Below, one piece after another: positions 1 through 8,249 of a stretch of DNA of 64,000 nt. This stretch comes from Acidobacteriota bacterium (GTDB lineage: Bacteria; Acidobacteriota; Terriglobia; Acidiferrales; UBA7541), in assembly GCA_013289665.1 (NCBI GenBank), contig JABCZN010000021.1:1-64000 (forward strand). The letters are read 5' to 3'. A program made the position numbers and the translations under genes. Below the pieces are notes generated by a model, which saw nothing but the letters and a program-made list of their open reading frames with translations, did no database searches and was not told the origin of the DNA. Positions within the stretch are counted from its first letter, which is position 1. The number at the start of each line of letters is the position of its first letter.

Positions 1-2663
1 AGATTCTGGTTGGCATTGTAATTCCGCACGAGGTGCGCCCCGTGCGTGCCTACATAGGCGATGCTGATGGACTGGTTTGTTCCGATCTGGTGCTGTACCT
101 GCAGGTTCCATTCGGAGACCATGGGCGTTATGTTGCTGGGAAGTAATCCCACCACGCTCACACCTGTTGGCGCGGCCAGATTAAACTGTCCTGGCCCCGT
201 CCCGAGGGTAAAGCTTCCCGATGGCAATGGACCTGTGGCGTTCGTGGAGATAAGTTGTGCCGGCGTGCAATTCGGCTGGCAAGGCAGGGAGCCCGTAAGC
301 GTGATGCGGAAGCCCTGCGCATACGTTTCCGTCTGTACTCCGGCAAAAGGCGGATTCTGCGCCAGTTGGTTGCTGATACCGCCACGATCGATAAAGTAGA
401 ACAGGCCGTATCCGCCACGCACCACGGTCTTCCCGTCGCCAAGCAAATCATAGGCAAAGCCCAAGCGTGGACCAAAGTTATGGTAGTCGTTGGGAATTAG
501 TGTTCTGGGAGCCCCATTGCTCCCGGCCAAGACCAGCGCGCCGGTAGCCAGGTCAAAATTGGCCATGCGGTTCTCAACTTCCGTTGGCCAAGTGAGAATG
601 TCGTAGCGGAGTCCCATGTTGATGGTTAACCTGCGGGTCACGCGGAAATCATCTTGGGCAAAGAAACCGTTTTCCCAAGTCCGGGTTCCCACCATACCGA
701 GAGGCGAGCCGACTTCATAGTCGTCCACGAAACCAGCGAGCAAGTCGGAAACTTCGTACCCAGTATCCACATGCCCCTGGCCACCATTGCAGCAGGGGCT
801 ATTGCCATTTCCCGCTGGCCGGAAACCACCCTTGCCGTAGTTGGGGCGGAAGAGATTGAGTTCGCGGCGAAGGATGGTACCTCCAACTTTTATCGTGTGG
901 CGTCCCTTCGTCCATGTAAGAGTGTCGTTGTAGTTGAATCCGGTCTGAGGTACCAAATAGGGTCCGAAATCTCCGGTGTACTCGATTTGTTGTGCGTATG
1001 CCCCAATCAGGGCGATGCCGCCCGTCACGATGTTGTAGCAATTTGCGATGCCGAACTTTGTGCACCACGCGGTACTGCTCAAAGGGGGCTCGTATCCGTA
1101 TGTGGTCCGGACATAGCCGCTGCGAAATTCGTTGACCACCGTTGGGCTGATCGTTGACGTCAGGCCGACTGAAGCTCCAGAGGGATAGTTGAAATTGGTA
1201 CCGGAGCCGAAGCCCGAGGGGAGAATTCCCAGGGAAGTTGTGTTGGTCTGGGCTACGTGGCCGTGGCTGTAGCGCACAAACAAGGAGTTCTTCGCGTCGA
1301 GAATGTAATCACCGCGAAGGTCCCAGTCGTCCCAATTCTCGATAACTGTTCGATTAAGTTTAAAATTGTGCTGGATAGGGTTGCAATTGGGATCTTCGGC
1401 ATGCGTGCAATTCGGCTCCGGGTAGGCGTTGAGGTAAGCCAGAGCCGCGGGGTTCAACCGGTTTGCAGGAATGACGTTCGGCTGTGCGCCTGTGCCCATG
1501 AACTGCAAAGCGCCGTTGGGGTTTGTGGCTGTTTTCGCTACCGAGCCATCGGTCGTCGGATCGTAAATGACGCCATTTGTCGGCAGGGAAAGTCCGGCGG
1601 TCATTGTGGGATCAAGCAGCGCGGAAAAGTCGGCTTCTCCAGCTAAAGCCCCTGTCCCTCGCATAGCGTCCGTCGGAACCGTGGCATACGACGGTCCACT
1701 CGGCACGTTTTGCCGCAATCCTTGATAATCACCAAACAGAAAGAGCTTGTTCTTAATCACCGGCCCGCCCGCTGTAAAGCCAAACTGGTTGCGCACAAAA
1801 CTCGGAGTGGGACTGTCAGGGCTGGTAAAGAAATCCTTGGCGTTCAGTTGCTTGTTGCGGTTGAACCAGAAAACGCTGCCGTGATAGTCGTTTGTGCCGG
1901 ACTTGATGGAAGTGATCACTAAGGCTCCGCCTGCCCGGCCGTACTGCGCAGGCGCGATATTCGTCTGCACCTTGAATTCATCGATCGCTTCAGCGGGCGA
2001 AAAAAGCACAATCGTATTTACCAGCGTTTCGTTATTATCAATTCCGTCCAGAATGAAGTTGTTCGCTTGCGACCGGATTCCATTGACCACCAGCGAAGCC
2101 CCGCCTTCCTGCCCGTACCGGAAGGTTTCCGCGTTGCCGCCTGAGCCCGTGGCATTACCGCTGCCTCTTACAACACCGGGAGTCAAAAGGGCGAGTTGCG
2201 TAAAATTGCGCCCGTTCAACGGCATCTCCGTGATCTGCTTCGATTCCACGACTTCGCCAAGGGCCGAGTCCTGGGCGTTGATCACCGGCGACCCTGCTTC
2301 CACCGTAATCGTTTCCGTTACCTCTCCGACCGACAACTGAAAATCCGCTACACCCAGTTGCGCTACCTGCAATTCCAGGGTTCGCGAAATCTTCTTAAAT
2401 CCCTTTTGCGCGATGTCTACCCGATAGTTCCCCGGCGGCAGTGCCGACACCGTGTAATACCCCAGTTCGCTCGTCGCCGTCGTGGACAGGCGTCCCGTTT
2501 CGACGCTCGTCACATTCACCACCGCCCCCGGCACCGCATTCCCCTGGGGGTCGGTTACCGTGCCCTGCAAGCGCGCCGTATCACTCTGCGCCAGGCATAC
2601 CGCTGCCGTCGAGAGGACGATCAGCAGAACCAATACCCAATTCCGCAACTGTTTCGGCTTCAT
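1..2663 (-). CDS. TonB-dependent receptor-like protein with carboxypeptidase-regulatory domain, C-terminus cut by window edge
   Basis: The complementary strand stays open from an ATG at 2663 to base 1 (about 887 codons), so the end of the barrel lies outside. The start has a Sec-type signal (Met-Lys-Pro-Lys, then a hydrophobic stretch ending VCLAQ). Residues about 25-110 are a carboxypeptidase-regulatory-like fold (LQGTVTDPQGNAVPGAVV). A plug-like region follows with MPLNGRNFTQLALLTPG, ILDGIDNNE and YGRAGGALV, then beta-barrel sequence reaching YVGTHGAHLVRNYN at the edge. These are hallmarks of the Oar-like outer-membrane receptors that are highly multiplied in Acidobacteriota. The substrate cannot be told from sequence. 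It is transcribed away from the regulator-like gene at 2988. Family membership is secure. Confidence 0.9.
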   Translation of the reverse strand, partial: MKPKQLRNWVLVLLIVLSTAAVCLAQSDTARLQGTVTDPQGNAVPGAVVNVTSVETGRLSTTATSELGYYTVSALPPGNYRVDIAQKGFKKISRTLELQVAQLGVADFQLSVGEVTETITVEAGSPVINAQDSALGEVVESKQITEMPLNGRNFTQLALLTPGVVRGSGNATGSGGNAETFRYGQEGGASLVVNGIRSQANNFILDGIDNNETLVNTIVLFSPAEAIDEFKVQTNIAPAQYGRAGGALVITSIKSGTNDYHGSVFWFNRNKQLNAKDFFTSPDSPTPSFVRNQFGFTAGGPVIKNKLFLFGDYQGLRQNVPSGPSYATVPTDAMRGTGALAGEADFSALLDPTMTAGLSLPTNGVIYDPTTDGSVAKTATNPNGALQFMGTGAQPNVIPANRLNPAALAYLNAYPEPNCTHAEDPNCNPIQHNFKLNRTVIENWDDWDLRGDYILDAKNSLFVRYSHGHVAQTNTTSLGILPSGFGSGTNFNYPSGASVGLTSTISPTVVNEFRSGYVRTTYGYEPPLSSTAWCTKFGIANCYNIVTGGIALIGAYAQQIEYTGDFGPYLVPQTGFNYNDTLTWTKGRHTIKVGGTILRRELNLFRPNYGKGGFRPAGNGNSPCCNGGQGHVDTGYEVSDLLAGFVDDYEVGSPLGMVGTRTWENGFFAQDDFRVTRRLTINMGLRYDILTWPTEVENRMANFDLATGALVLAGSNGAPRTLIPNDYHNFGPRLGFAYDLLGDGKTVVRGGYGLFYFIDRGGISNQLAQNPPFAGVQTETYAQGFRITLTGSLPCQPNCTPAQLISTNATGPLPSGSFTLGTGPGQFNLAAPTGVSVVGLLPSNITPMVSEWNLQVQHQIGTNQSISIAYVGTHGAHLVRNYNANQN

Positions 2664-2987
2664 TCGATGCCCCTTTTCTTCTTTCGAAATGACTTTTTCC
2701 ACACCCGAACCTGATCTGCGCCGGGCAGGCCTTTCCCCTCACGCCTCTCGACTTGCGCTGGAACGGGGTTCTAAGCCTTGAATCCCGAGGTTCGAAACAT
2801 CCCTTTGAGATTGACCGCCCGAACGGGTAATTGCACCCTTGTTGTGCAGCAACTTTTCAAATGCTTGCTATAGAAAGAAGTCTCGCCACGTTTGATACTG
2901 TTACACCCAGAACCTCTGCCCTTGCAGTGGGTTCCACCGTTTGTTACGTTGTTACAAACTAATTCTTACGTGGGTTACAGGGGCAGC
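2664..2987. other. Divergent intergenic region between receptor and membrane protein
   Basis: No coding frame with family features is visible. The region must hold both divergent promoters. It has a small inverted repeat (GTTG, 5-nt gap, CAAC) near 2840-2852 and AT-rich stretches around 2860-2885 and 2940-2975, but no box pair convincing enough to call. Confidence 0.4.
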
Positions 2988-4229
2988 ATGTCAGAGAGAG
3001 AGCAACACCTACGCCAGGTGGAGAAGGTTGCCGCCAGCGCCGTCCTCCATGGCTCGGAGTCTTTATGTAAGCTCCTGCGCTATCTCGCTCACCACGCCAT
3101 CGAACACCCCGGCACCCCGGTAAAGGAATATCAGATCGCTACAGAAGAGTTCGGCCGCCCAGCGGACTTCGATCCTGCCGTCGATTCCATGGTCCGGGTC
3201 CAGGCTGGCCGCCTGCGCACAAAGCTCGCCGAGTACTACGCCGGCGAAGGCTCGGCGGACCCCGTTCGTATCGAACTTCCCAAAGGCACCTATACCCTCG
3301 TATTCCACAAGAGGGACCCCGCCGCCAAATCCGACCGGCACCTCCACCCTTCACAAGAACACTCTCAGCCCTCCCCTGAGCAGGTTCCTCGCTCCTGGCT
3401 GCTTGCCGTGGTGGTGCTTTCTCTGCTCCTCGCCGGCTCGCTTTTGGCTCTCTTTCTCACCCGCAAAACCACTCCCACAATCTTCGCCGGTGATGTGAAA
3501 CCCGCTCCGGCCGCCTTTCAGACTTTCTGGAAGCCCTTTCTCACCGGCCCCGAAGAGCCTTGGATCGTCTTCAGCAACGCAGCCTTCGTCGGCCGCCCTG
3601 AAACCGGCATGAGGTATTACAATTCCTCCCGCGACCCGAAAAACGTGATCTGGGATCACTACACCGGCGTCGGCGAGGTGATTGCCGTTCACAGTCTCGA
3701 TCAGGTCTTCGGCCTGCTGCACCGCAATCTCCGCGTCAAGCGCGGCAGCCTCTTCTCTCTCGACGACGCTCAGAATACCGACCTGATTTTCGTGGGCTCT
3801 CCTTCTGAAAATCTCAATCTGCTGGAGATTCCCGGAACCCGCGAATTCGTCTTCCAGCGCGTGACCGATGGGCCGCGGAAGGGCGATCTCGCCGTTTTCA
3901 ATGTTCATCCCCAGCCCGGCGAACAGAAATTTTATCTCGCGTCTCCATCGAGCGCGCTCCTCACCGAGGATTATGCCCTGGTCGCTTTCGTCCCTGGACT
4001 CAACCCGTCGCGATCCGTCATGATCATCGCCGGCACCACCACCTTCGGCACCCAGGGCGCCGTCGAATACGCCTGCCGCGAAAAATCTGTGCAGGAACTT
4101 CTCCTGCGCCTCTCTCTATCCGATACTGGCGAACTCAAGCCCTTTGAGGCCCTTCTTCACGTCAAAATCGCCAAAGGCGTTCCCGTCGAAACCGACCTCG
4201 TCTCCCTTCGCAAAGTCGCCACTCCCTAA
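2988..4229 (+). CDS. Membrane protein with N-terminal regulator-like domain and extracytoplasmic C-terminus
   Basis: A 413-residue protein. Residues about 1-110 carry the motif series LLRYLAHHAI, VKEYQIATEEFGR, FDPAVDSMVRVQAGRLRTKL and IELPKGTY. I recognise this block from the N-termini of acidobacterial and rhizobial cyclase/TPR proteins, where it resembles a winged-helix module. One membrane helix lies at about 136-157 (SWLLAVVVLSLLLAGSLLAL). The remaining 250 residues would be outside and match nothing I can name. ATG 2988 is chosen because it begins right before the conserved block; a TTG at 2892 is the longer alternative. The layout suggests a one-component membrane sensor or regulator, which is inference. 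Confidence 0.8.
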   Translation: MSEREQHLRQVEKVAASAVLHGSESLCKLLRYLAHHAIEHPGTPVKEYQIATEEFGRPADFDPAVDSMVRVQAGRLRTKLAEYYAGEGSADPVRIELPKGTYTLVFHKRDPAAKSDRHLHPSQEHSQPSPEQVPRSWLLAVVVLSLLLAGSLLALFLTRKTTPTIFAGDVKPAPAAFQTFWKPFLTGPEEPWIVFSNAAFVGRPETGMRYYNSSRDPKNVIWDHYTGVGEVIAVHSLDQVFGLLHRNLRVKRGSLFSLDDAQNTDLIFVGSPSENLNLLEIPGTREFVFQRVTDGPRKGDLAVFNVHPQPGEQKFYLASPSSALLTEDYALVAFVPGLNPSRSVMIIAGTTTFGTQGAVEYACREKSVQELLLRLSLSDTGELKPFEALLHVKIAKGVPVETDLVSLRKVATP

Positions 4230-4435
4230 CTTCCTGCCCCTAAAACGTAACTTTGTCCCGCGCTGGTTCATCTGAATTTTCGTCTTGTGATAAAGTTTCG
4301 GGACGGTGTCACCCGCCCGGGTTATCCGCTTTAAGAGGTACGCCAAATCGCCGGTTTTTGAAGTACAATGCCCCCGCTTCCTGCCGAGCGGTGTCCCCGG
4401 CAAGCGTCCCTCGTCCCTGGGCATACTTTTCCCTG

Positions 4436-4505
4436 CGAAGGAGCCTTTGTGAGCCAGCCAAATCCTGCTTTATCCTCCGAAGGAGTCCCCGTGAGCCAGC
4501 CAAAT
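4436..4505 (+). repeat. Tandem duplication of ribosome-binding site and start codon of tkt
   Basis: Two 28-base units at 4436-4463 and 4478-4505 lie exactly 42 bases apart and match at 24 of 28 positions. Each has GAAGGAG, a 5-nt spacer, a GTG start and the codons for Met-Ser-Gln-Pro-Asn. Because 42 is divisible by 3, both GTG codons (4449 and 4491) are in frame with transketolase. The second start gives the usual family N-terminus. The first adds 14 residues. Confidence 0.85.
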
Positions 4506-6545
4506 ATTGACCAGCTCTGTATCAACACCATCCGCACACTTTCGATCGACGCCGTGCAGCAGGCCAACTCCGGCCATCCCGGCGCTCCCATGGGTCTGGC
4601 TCCCGTGGTCTACTCGTTGTGGCAAAGTTTTCTCCGCTACGATCCCGCCGATCCGCTCTGGCCCAACCGCGATCGGTTCGTTCTCTCCGCCGGACACGCT
4701 TCCATGCTCCTTTATTCCACACTGCATCTCGCCGGAGTCCGCGCCGTAAATAAAAACGGCGAAGTCCAAAAAGAACTTTCCGTTCCGATGGACGAGATCA
4801 AGCGCTTCCGTCAGCTCGGCAGCCGCACTCCGGGACACCCAGAATCGCACATCACCACCGGCGTTGAGACCACCACCGGCCCGCTCGGTCAGGGCATCGC
4901 CAACAGCGTCGGTATGGCCATCGCCTCCAAATGGCTGGCCGCCAATTTCAATCAGCCCGGCTTCGATCTTTTCAATTTCCGCGTCTATTCCGTCTGCGGC
5001 GATGGCGATTTGATGGAAGGCGTGGGCGGTGAAGCCGCTTCTCTCGCCGGCCACCTCGCCCTTTCCAATCTTTGCTGGATCTACGACAACAATCGCGTCA
5101 CGCTCGACGGCCCGGCAAGCTGGTCCTTCAGCGAAGACATGATGACCCGCTTTGTCGGCTACGGCTGGAACGTCACCCGCGTCGCTGACGCCAACGACCT
5201 CGTCCAGCTTTCCCGCGCCTACAAGACTTTTCTCAATACCACCGACAAGCCCACGCTCATCGTCGTGGACAGCCACATCGGCTACGGCTCCCCGCACAAG
5301 CAGGATTCCTACGAAGCCCACGGCGAGCCGCTCGGCGAAGAGGAAGTGAAGCTCGTAAAAAGGAATTACGGCTGGCCCGAGGACGCCAAGTTCCTCGTCC
5401 CCGACGGCGTCTACCAGCAGTTCCAGAACGGCGTCGGCGCGCGCGGCAACGAAGAACGCACCAAGTGGAACGCCCTCTTTGCCGAATACGCAAAGAAATT
5501 CCCCGAACTCGCCGCCCGCCTGTCGAAAATGCAGCGCCGCGAGCTCCCCGACGGCTGGAACAAAAATCTTCCCAACTTCCCTGCCGACCCGAAAGGCATG
5601 GCCACCCGCGAAAGCTCCGGCAAAGTTCTCAATGCCCTCGCGCAGAATATTCCCTGGCTCGTCGGTGGCTCCGCCGATCTCGCCAAGTCCAACAAGACGA
5701 ATCTCGTCTTCGAAGGCGCCGGTGATTTCTTCACCAATGAATACAAGGGCCGCAACATCCACTTCGGCGTGCGCGAACACGGCATGGGCGCCGCCGCGAA
5801 TGGCCTCACCCTCACAGGACTGCGCGGCTTCTCGGCCACCTTCTTCAATTTCAGCGACTACATGCGCGCCAGCATGCGCCTCGCTGCGCTCATGGAAATT
5901 CCCGTCCTCTTCATCTTCACTCACGATTCCATCGGCGTCGGCGAAGACGGCCCCACCCACCAGCCCGTCGAGCAACTTGCTGCCTTCCGCGCCATGCCCA
6001 ACATGCTCGTGTTTCGCCCTGGCGACGCGAACGAAGTCACCGAATCCTACAAAGTCGCCATCCAGCACACCCACGGGCCTTCGACGCTCGTCTTCAGCCG
6101 CCAACCCATGCCCACCATCGACCGCACCAAATATGCGCCCGCTTCCGGCGTCGCCAGGGGCGCCTACGTTCTCGCCGACGCCGACGGGGGCAAACCCGAA
6201 GTAATCCTCATGGGCACCGGCACTGAGCTCCAGCACTGCGTCGCCGCCTACGAAAAACTCAAAGCCGAAGGCATCAAGGCGCGCGTCGTCAGCATGCCCT
6301 GCTGGGAAATTTTCGACGAGCAGGATGCCGCCTACAAGGAAAGCGTTCTACCCGCCGGCGTCACCGCGCGTGTTTCCATCGAAATGGCCGCTACGCTCGG
6401 CTGGGACCGCTACGTCGGCGCAAAGGGCAAAATCATCGGCATGCGGTCCTTCGGCGCTTCCGCACCACTGAAAGATCTGTTGCCAAAATTTGGCTTCGGG
6501 CCAGACTTCGTCGTCATCGCAGCGAAGCAACTGCTCGGAAAGTAG
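4491..6545 (+). CDS. tkt: Transketolase
   Basis: A 684-residue thiamine-diphosphate enzyme that moves two-carbon units between ketose and aldose phosphates in the non-oxidative pentose phosphate pathway. The N-terminus NIDQLCINTIRTLSIDAVQQ followed by NSGHPGAPMG is diagnostic. The ThDP/Mg site is GDGDLMEGVGGEAASLAG with CWIYDNNRVTLDG. The pyrimidine domain has GVREHGMGAAANG and HDSIGVGEDGPTHQPVEQ. The C-terminal domain ends at LLPKFGFGPDFV. Start GTG 4491 is preferred over an equally good in-frame GTG at 4449 because it matches the family N-terminus. It is the first gene of an operon that continues into rpiB 7 bases downstream. Confidence 0.97.
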   Translation: MSQPNIDQLCINTIRTLSIDAVQQANSGHPGAPMGLAPVVYSLWQSFLRYDPADPLWPNRDRFVLSAGHASMLLYSTLHLAGVRAVNKNGEVQKELSVPMDEIKRFRQLGSRTPGHPESHITTGVETTTGPLGQGIANSVGMAIASKWLAANFNQPGFDLFNFRVYSVCGDGDLMEGVGGEAASLAGHLALSNLCWIYDNNRVTLDGPASWSFSEDMMTRFVGYGWNVTRVADANDLVQLSRAYKTFLNTTDKPTLIVVDSHIGYGSPHKQDSYEAHGEPLGEEEVKLVKRNYGWPEDAKFLVPDGVYQQFQNGVGARGNEERTKWNALFAEYAKKFPELAARLSKMQRRELPDGWNKNLPNFPADPKGMATRESSGKVLNALAQNIPWLVGGSADLAKSNKTNLVFEGAGDFFTNEYKGRNIHFGVREHGMGAAANGLTLTGLRGFSATFFNFSDYMRASMRLAALMEIPVLFIFTHDSIGVGEDGPTHQPVEQLAAFRAMPNMLVFRPGDANEVTESYKVAIQHTHGPSTLVFSRQPMPTIDRTKYAPASGVARGAYVLADADGGKPEVILMGTGTELQHCVAAYEKLKAEGIKARVVSMPCWEIFDEQDAAYKESVLPAGVTARVSIEMAATLGWDRYVGAKGKIIGMRSFGASAPLKDLLPKFGFGPDFVVIAAKQLLGK

Positions 6546-6552
6546 CCTGGCT

Positions 6553-7008
6553 ATGAAAGTTGTCATCGGTTCGGATCACGCGGGCTTTCAAATGAAAAAC
6601 GCCATGGGCGTTTTGCTGGCCTCGCTCGGCCACGAGGTTCTCGACGTTGGCGCATACAACGAAAATCCTTCCGACTATCCCGATTTCGCCGAAGCCGTGG
6701 GCAAGGCTGTGCTCGACGGTCGCGCCGAACGCGGCGTCCTCATCTGCGGCAGCGGTGTCGGCGCCACCGTCGCCGCCAACAAACTCCGCGGCATCCGCGC
6801 CGGCATGTGCACAGACACCTACTCCGCCCATCAGGGCGTCGAGCACGACAATATCAATGTCCTTGTTCTGGGCTCGCGCATCACCGGTGAAAAAGTTGCC
6901 GAAGAGCTTGTTCGCGCCTACATGGGCGCCAAATTCACCAATGAAGAGCGCCACGTTCGCCGCCTCGCCAAGGTGAAAGCTCTCGAGGACAAGATGTGCC
7001 AGAGTTGA
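6553..7008 (+). CDS. rpiB: Ribose-5-phosphate isomerase B
   Basis: A 151-residue RpiB/LacAB-family sugar-phosphate isomerase interconverting ribulose-5-phosphate and ribose-5-phosphate. Visible family motifs are IGSDHAGF at the start, DYPDFAEAVG, the loop ICGSGVGATVAANK that contains the base-forming Cys, AGMCTDTYSAHQGVEHDN and NVLVLGSRITG. ATG 6553 lies 7 bases after the tkt stop, so the two are probably cotranscribed. The length is typical of the family. Confidence 0.96.
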   Translation: MKVVIGSDHAGFQMKNAMGVLLASLGHEVLDVGAYNENPSDYPDFAEAVGKAVLDGRAERGVLICGSGVGATVAANKLRGIRAGMCTDTYSAHQGVEHDNINVLVLGSRITGEKVAEELVRAYMGAKFTNEERHVRRLAKVKALEDKMCQS

Positions 7009-7082
7009 AATTCTAAGCCCCCTGCCTCCGAGGGGCGTAGAATTGGTTTGCAGGCCCTTTTGACACTATAAGGAGAAGTGCT

Positions 7083-8249
7083 ATGACAACCTCTGTAACG
7101 GCCCCGAATACCGGAACCGAGCCCGCAGCCAATCCGCTGAAAGGCCTCCTCGCCTACGGCCAGTCTCCCTGGATGGACTACATCCGCCGCGACCTGCTTA
7201 CCGGTGGCGGCCTGAAAAAATTTATCGCCGAGGACGGCCTGCGCGGTCAGACCTCCAACCCCACCATCTTTGAAAAGGCCATCCACGGCAGCACTCTCTA
7301 CAACGACATCCTCAATTCCCCCGAAGCCAAATCCCTCAACGCCAAGCAACTCTACGAAAAAATCGCCATTCGTGACGTCCAGGACGCATGCGATATCTTC
7401 CGTCCCGTCTACGACGAGACCAAGCACCGCGACGGCTATGTCAGTCTCGAAGTCTCTCCCTACCTCGCCAACGACACCAACGGCACTATTGAGGAAGCCC
7501 GCCGTCTCTGGAAAGCAGTCAATCGCCCCAACGTCATGATCAAAGTCCCCGCCACTCCGGAAGGCGTCCCCGCCATCCGCCAGCTTCTTGAAGAAGGCCT
7601 GAACATCAATATCACGCTGCTGTTCGCGCAGTCTGCCTACGAAAAGGTAGCCGAAGCCTTCATCGCGGCTCTTGAAGCCCGCGCCGCCAAGGGCCAGCCC
7701 ATCAACCAAATCGCCAGCGTCGCCAGCTTCTTCGTCAGCCGCATTGACTCGCTTATCGACGGCAAAATCGACGCCATGCTGAAAACCGCTGCCGGCGACG
7801 CAAAAACTCTCCTCGAAAGCCTTCACGGCACCATCGCCATCGCCAACGCCAAACTCACCTACAAGAAATATCAGGAACTGTTTGGCGGCCCGCGCTGGAA
7901 GGCTCTCGCTGCAAAAGGCGCCCAGACCCAGCGCCTCCTCTGGGCAAGCACCAGCACCAAGAATCCCAAGTACCGCGACGTCCTCTACGTCGAAGAACTC
8001 ATCGGCGCAGACACCGTGGACACCATTCCGCCCGCAACCTTTGACGCCTTCCGCGATCACGGCAAGCTCCGCCCCAGCCTCACCGAAGACGTCCCCGGGG
8101 CCGCTCGCCACATGGAAAATCTCGCCAGGGCCGGCATCTCCATGAAGGAAGTCACCGAGCAACTCGTCGCCGACGGCGTAAGACTTTTCGCGGAAGCCTT
8201 CAAGACACTTCTCGAAGCAACCGGGAAGAGCGCCGGAGTGAAAGCGTGA
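7083..8249 (+). CDS. tal: Transaldolase
   Basis: A 388-residue transaldolase that transfers a dihydroxyacetone unit from sedoheptulose-7-phosphate to glyceraldehyde-3-phosphate. The motifs GLRGQTSNPTIFEKAI, YVSLEVSPYLANDT, NVMIKVPATPEG (Schiff-base Lys in IKVPAT), NINITLLFAQ and RLLWASTSTKNP identify the long bacterial transaldolase type that is often fused to phosphoglucose isomerase. A good ribosome-binding site (AAGGAGAAG) precedes ATG 7083. The stop overlaps the GTG of pgi by four bases, implying translational coupling. Confidence 0.96.
   Translation: MTTSVTAPNTGTEPAANPLKGLLAYGQSPWMDYIRRDLLTGGGLKKFIAEDGLRGQTSNPTIFEKAIHGSTLYNDILNSPEAKSLNAKQLYEKIAIRDVQDACDIFRPVYDETKHRDGYVSLEVSPYLANDTNGTIEEARRLWKAVNRPNVMIKVPATPEGVPAIRQLLEEGLNINITLLFAQSAYEKVAEAFIAALEARAAKGQPINQIASVASFFVSRIDSLIDGKIDAMLKTAAGDAKTLLESLHGTIAIANAKLTYKKYQELFGGPRWKALAAKGAQTQRLLWASTSTKNPKYRDVLYVEELIGADTVDTIPPATFDAFRDHGKLRPSLTEDVPGAARHMENLARAGISMKEVTEQLVADGVRLFAEAFKTLLEATGKSAGVKA

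Noticed and set aside
4364..4369. TACAAT as a -10 box for the tkt operon
   Set aside because: No acceptable -35 at 16-18 bases upstream, so the promoter is not called.
4470..6236. A 588-codon minus-strand frame opposite tkt
   Set aside because: Antisense shadow of transketolase with low-complexity composition.
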